This document shows positions 61,461-64,000 of a stretch of 64,000 nucleotides of DNA, piece by piece; the first letter of the stretch is position 1; every line of letters begins with the position of its first letter. The notes under the pieces were generated by a model. That model made no database searches and was not told the origin of the DNA. It saw nothing but the letters and a program-made list of their open reading frames with translations. Origin of the DNA: Flavobacterium reichenbachii (GTDB taxonomy: Bacteria > Bacteroidota > Bacteroidia > Flavobacteriales > Flavobacteriaceae). Position numbers and translations under genes: made by a program. Where the stretch lies: positions 1 to 64,000 of the forward strand of contig NZ_MUHF01000006.1 of the NCBI RefSeq assembly GCF_002217435.1, read 5' to 3'.

Positions 61461-63059
61461 ATGAAAAACATAAAAATCATCTTTTTTCTTCTTTCAATTT
61501 TTTCTTTTCAGAAGAATATTGCACAAGTTAGAGTATCTGATAATGGCGACGGAACTTATACAAATCCGATTCTTCATGCCGATTATTCAGATCCGGATGT
61601 CGTTCGCGTAGGCGATGATTATTATATGACTGCATCTTCTTTTAATTGCATTCCGGGACTTCCAATACTTCACTCTAAGGATTTGGTTAACTGGAAATTA
61701 ATAGGTCATGCCTTAACCAAACAACCGCCTTTTGAAACCTATAATAAAGTACAGCACGGAAACGGAGTCTGGGCGCCATGCATTACTTATCACAATAAAG
61801 AATTTTACATCTATTACCCAGACCCAGATTTTGGAATTTATATGATAAAAGCCAAACAGACCGAAGGACCGTGGTCTGAACCGCTTTTGGTAAAAGCAGG
61901 AGTAGGTCTTATTGACCCAAGTCCGCTTTGGGATAATGACGGAAAAGCGTATTTAGTTCACGCCTTTGCAGGAAGCCGCGCACAGATTAAAAGCTTAATA
62001 GTGGTTTGTACAATGAATCCTGAAGGAACAATTGTAAACAACGACGAAGTGATGGTAATTGAGGGTCATGAGGGAGAAGGAACTATTGAAGGGCCAAAGT
62101 TTTATAAGAGAAACAATTACTATTATATTTTTGCTCCAGCTGGCGGAGTTCCAACCGGTTGGCAGACTATTTTAAGATCTAAGAATATTTTTGGTCCCTA
62201 CGAAAAAAAGAAAGTTTTAGAACAGGGATCCACCACTGTAAACGGACCGCATCAAGGGGCGTGGGTTACTACACAAACAGGAGAAGATTGGTTTATACAT
62301 TTTCAGGATAAAGGAGCTTACGGACGAATTGTACATTTGCAACCAATGAAATGGGAAAATGACTGGCCTGTAATGGGGCAGGATTTTGATAAAAACGGAA
62401 TTGGAGAACCAGTAACAACTTATAAAAAACCAAACGTTGGCAAAAAATATCCAATTGAAGTGCCGGCAGAATCAGATGAATTCAATTTACCAAAATTAGG
62501 ATTACAATGGCAGTGGCAAGCCAATAAACAAATTAACTGGGGTTTTCCAACAAGTTTAGGATATCTAAATCTTTATTGCCAGACAACTATTAAAGACAGT
62601 AAAAAAATCTTTGAAGCACCAAATTTACTGCTTCAGAAATTCCCCGCCGAAGAGTTTACCGCTACAACCAAAATAACATTTAATGCAAGACTAAACGGAG
62701 AATCTACCGGATTGATTATTATGGGGTTAGATTACAGTTATTTATGTTTTAAAAATGATAACGGAAAATTGTATTTGAATCAAAAAACAGGAACTTTTAA
62801 TAAAACAGTTTCAGAAACAGAAACTAAACCTGTACTTGTAGAAAATAATACTATTTATTTGAGAGTTAAAGTTAAAAAAGGCGGCATCTGCAGTTTCTAT
62901 TACAGTACAGACGATCAGGATTATCAATCTGTTGGTAATGATTTTACATCGACGGAAGGAAAATGGATTGGGGCTAAAGTAGGACTTTTTGCGTTGAGCG
63001 AAAAAGTAACCAATGATTCTGGCAATGCAGCAGTAGACTGGTTTAGAATAACGAAATAA
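61461..63059 (+). CDS. GH43 family glycoside hydrolase
   Basis: The 532-aa protein has a signal peptide (to IAQ), a five-blade GH43 catalytic domain (about 30-320) and a C-terminal beta-sandwich of about 190 aa (DUF1349/beta-xylosidase C2-like). The catalytic trio is visible: Asp in HADYSDPDVV, the pKa-modulating Asp in LIDPSPLWD, Glu in TIEGPKFYKR. Family members are alpha-L-arabinofuranosidases or beta-xylosidases, here probably trimming pectin side chains. Confidence 0.9.
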   Translation: MKNIKIIFFLLSIFSFQKNIAQVRVSDNGDGTYTNPILHADYSDPDVVRVGDDYYMTASSFNCIPGLPILHSKDLVNWKLIGHALTKQPPFETYNKVQHGNGVWAPCITYHNKEFYIYYPDPDFGIYMIKAKQTEGPWSEPLLVKAGVGLIDPSPLWDNDGKAYLVHAFAGSRAQIKSLIVVCTMNPEGTIVNNDEVMVIEGHEGEGTIEGPKFYKRNNYYYIFAPAGGVPTGWQTILRSKNIFGPYEKKKVLEQGSTTVNGPHQGAWVTTQTGEDWFIHFQDKGAYGRIVHLQPMKWENDWPVMGQDFDKNGIGEPVTTYKKPNVGKKYPIEVPAESDEFNLPKLGLQWQWQANKQINWGFPTSLGYLNLYCQTTIKDSKKIFEAPNLLLQKFPAEEFTATTKITFNARLNGESTGLIIMGLDYSYLCFKNDNGKLYLNQKTGTFNKTVSETETKPVLVENNTIYLRVKVKKGGICSFYYSTDDQDYQSVGNDFTSTEGKWIGAKVGLFALSEKVTNDSGNAAVDWFRITK

Positions 63060-63069
63060 GATATAGAGG

Positions 63070-64000
63070 ATGATTTTAAAAAGATTCGTTTTACTGATAA
63101 TGTGTTGTTTGAGTTTGGTCTTAAACGCACAAAATACGTATAAAAACTGGCCTGATATAATTCGTAAAAGTGATCCGTCTTGGTTTGGTACGCCAGAAGC
63201 TAAAAAGACAGCTGAGAATGTTTTACTGTATCAAAGAGATATTGGCGGCTGGCCAAAGAATATCCAAATGCAGCAAGAACTTACAGAACAGCAAAAAAAG
63301 GATTTAACTGCACTGAAAAAAACCGCTGTTGAAACTACTACAGACAACGGTGCAACTTGCCAGGAAATGCTTTTTATGTCTAAAATGTACGCGCAGGTTA
63401 AAGACGAGCGTTATAAGGAATCTTTTTTGAAAGGATTGAATTATTTATTGGAAGCACAATATGCAAATGGTGGCTGGCCTCAGTTTTATCCTCTAAAAAA
63501 AGGATATTACACACATATTACCTACAATGACGATTCGATGGTAAATATTATGAATGTTATAAAAGCTCTAGGTTACGAAAGCGATTATTACAGCATAAAA
63601 CCTTCTAAAGAAATTGTAGAAAAATGTAAAAAGGCTTTTGACAAAGGTGTAGAATGTATCTTAAAAACACAATACAAACAAAACGGAGTTTTAACAGCGT
63701 GGTGTGCACAGCATGACGAAGTTACCTTTGCACCAGCAAATGCGAGAGCTTTTGAGCTGGCTTCGCTGAGCGGTTATGAATCAGTAAAAATAGTATTGCT
63801 TTTAATGGCCGTAGAAAAACCTTCGCCAGAAATTGTTACAGCAGTAAAAAGCGCAGCAGCATGGTTCGAAAAAACGAAAATCACAAATCTAGAAGAAAAG
63901 AGAGTTCTAAATGATGCGGGGAAAATAACAGACAAAAAAATGATTCCTACAGCAAATGCAACTCCAATCTGGGCTAGATTTATGGATCTGGATACAAACG
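63070..64000 (+). CDS. PL10 pectate lyase, truncated by the window end
   Basis: An ATG at 63070 opens a frame of at least 310 codons with no stop to base 64000. It starts with a signal peptide (MILKRFVLLIMCCLSLVLNA). PL10 hallmarks are visible: YQRDIGGWPKNIQM, TTTDNGATCQEML, GGWPQFYP, ITYNDDSMVNIM and TAWCAQHDEVTFAPANARAF, then ELASLSGYES. It should cleave polygalacturonate by beta-elimination with calcium, feeding the GH105 enzymes. It lies 10 bp after the GH43 gene in the same operon. Confidence 0.92.
   Translation, partial: MILKRFVLLIMCCLSLVLNAQNTYKNWPDIIRKSDPSWFGTPEAKKTAENVLLYQRDIGGWPKNIQMQQELTEQQKKDLTALKKTAVETTTDNGATCQEMLFMSKMYAQVKDERYKESFLKGLNYLLEAQYANGGWPQFYPLKKGYYTHITYNDDSMVNIMNVIKALGYESDYYSIKPSKEIVEKCKKAFDKGVECILKTQYKQNGVLTAWCAQHDEVTFAPANARAFELASLSGYESVKIVLLLMAVEKPSPEIVTAVKSAAAWFEKTKITNLEEKRVLNDAGKITDKKMIPTANATPIWARFMDLDTN

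Overview
The window is AT-rich chromosomal DNA from a member of the Bacteroidota, most probably a Flavobacterium related to F. johnsoniae. This rests on the SusC/SusD pair, the Bacteroidota promoter form TTTG-N19/20-TAnnTTTG, the weak Shine-Dalgarno sequences, and short dispersed repeats of a kind common in flavobacterial intergenic regions. I see no rRNA, tRNA, CRISPR array, transposase or phage structural gene.

Layout. (1) 1-3.7 kb: small housekeeping or hypothetical genes (membrane protein, DoxX-like, GNAT acetyltransferase, Crp-like regulator, lipoprotein). (2) 3.9-10.9 kb: an RND efflux operon (adaptor, pump, an unlisted 37-aa membrane peptide, outer-membrane channel) with a divergence-free upstream TetR gene. 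Five copies of a 14-bp palindrome lie in front of the adaptor and tetR genes. (3) 11-17.6 kb: two candidate structured RNAs, a toxin-antitoxin pair whose toxin is frameshifted, and cupin, receiver, DUF1080, LprI-like and DJ-1/PfpI-like genes. (4) 17.6-21.4 kb: a two-gene Septu-like defence module (PtuA-type ATPase plus PtuB-type HNH nuclease) and a DUF1877-like gene, next to a duplicated fragment of the neighbouring efflux gene. (5) 21.6-29.6 kb: a second RND operon whose pump has an EF-hand-like loop, divergent from a LytS/LytTR two-component pair. (6) 29.7-36.3 kb: DUF4386, PepSY-like paralogues, two SDR dehydrogenases, an AraC regulator, a 2'-5' RNA ligase family protein, and many repeats including 14 copies of a heptamer. 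(7) 36.4-64 kb: a large pectin/galacturonate utilisation locus.

The pectin locus reads as a complete pathway. SusC/SusD import pectic oligomers. A GH28 polygalacturonase, a PL10 pectate lyase (cut by the window end), three GH105 unsaturated uronyl hydrolases, a GH43 arabinofuranosidase/xylosidase-like enzyme and two esterases degrade them. Two ExuT-like MFS proteins take up uronic acids. KduI and KduD convert the unsaturated-end product to KDG. UxaC, UxaB and UxaA convert galacturonate to KDG, and KdgK and KdgA take KDG to pyruvate and glyceraldehyde-3-phosphate. A LacI-type regulator sits between the catabolic and degradative halves. The palindrome TGTAATCGATTACA, or a close variant, abuts the -7 box of all three promoters of the locus and also lies upstream of lacI, so one LacI-controlled regulon is the natural reading.

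All assignments come from reading the sequence and from knowledge of the families. No database search was run.
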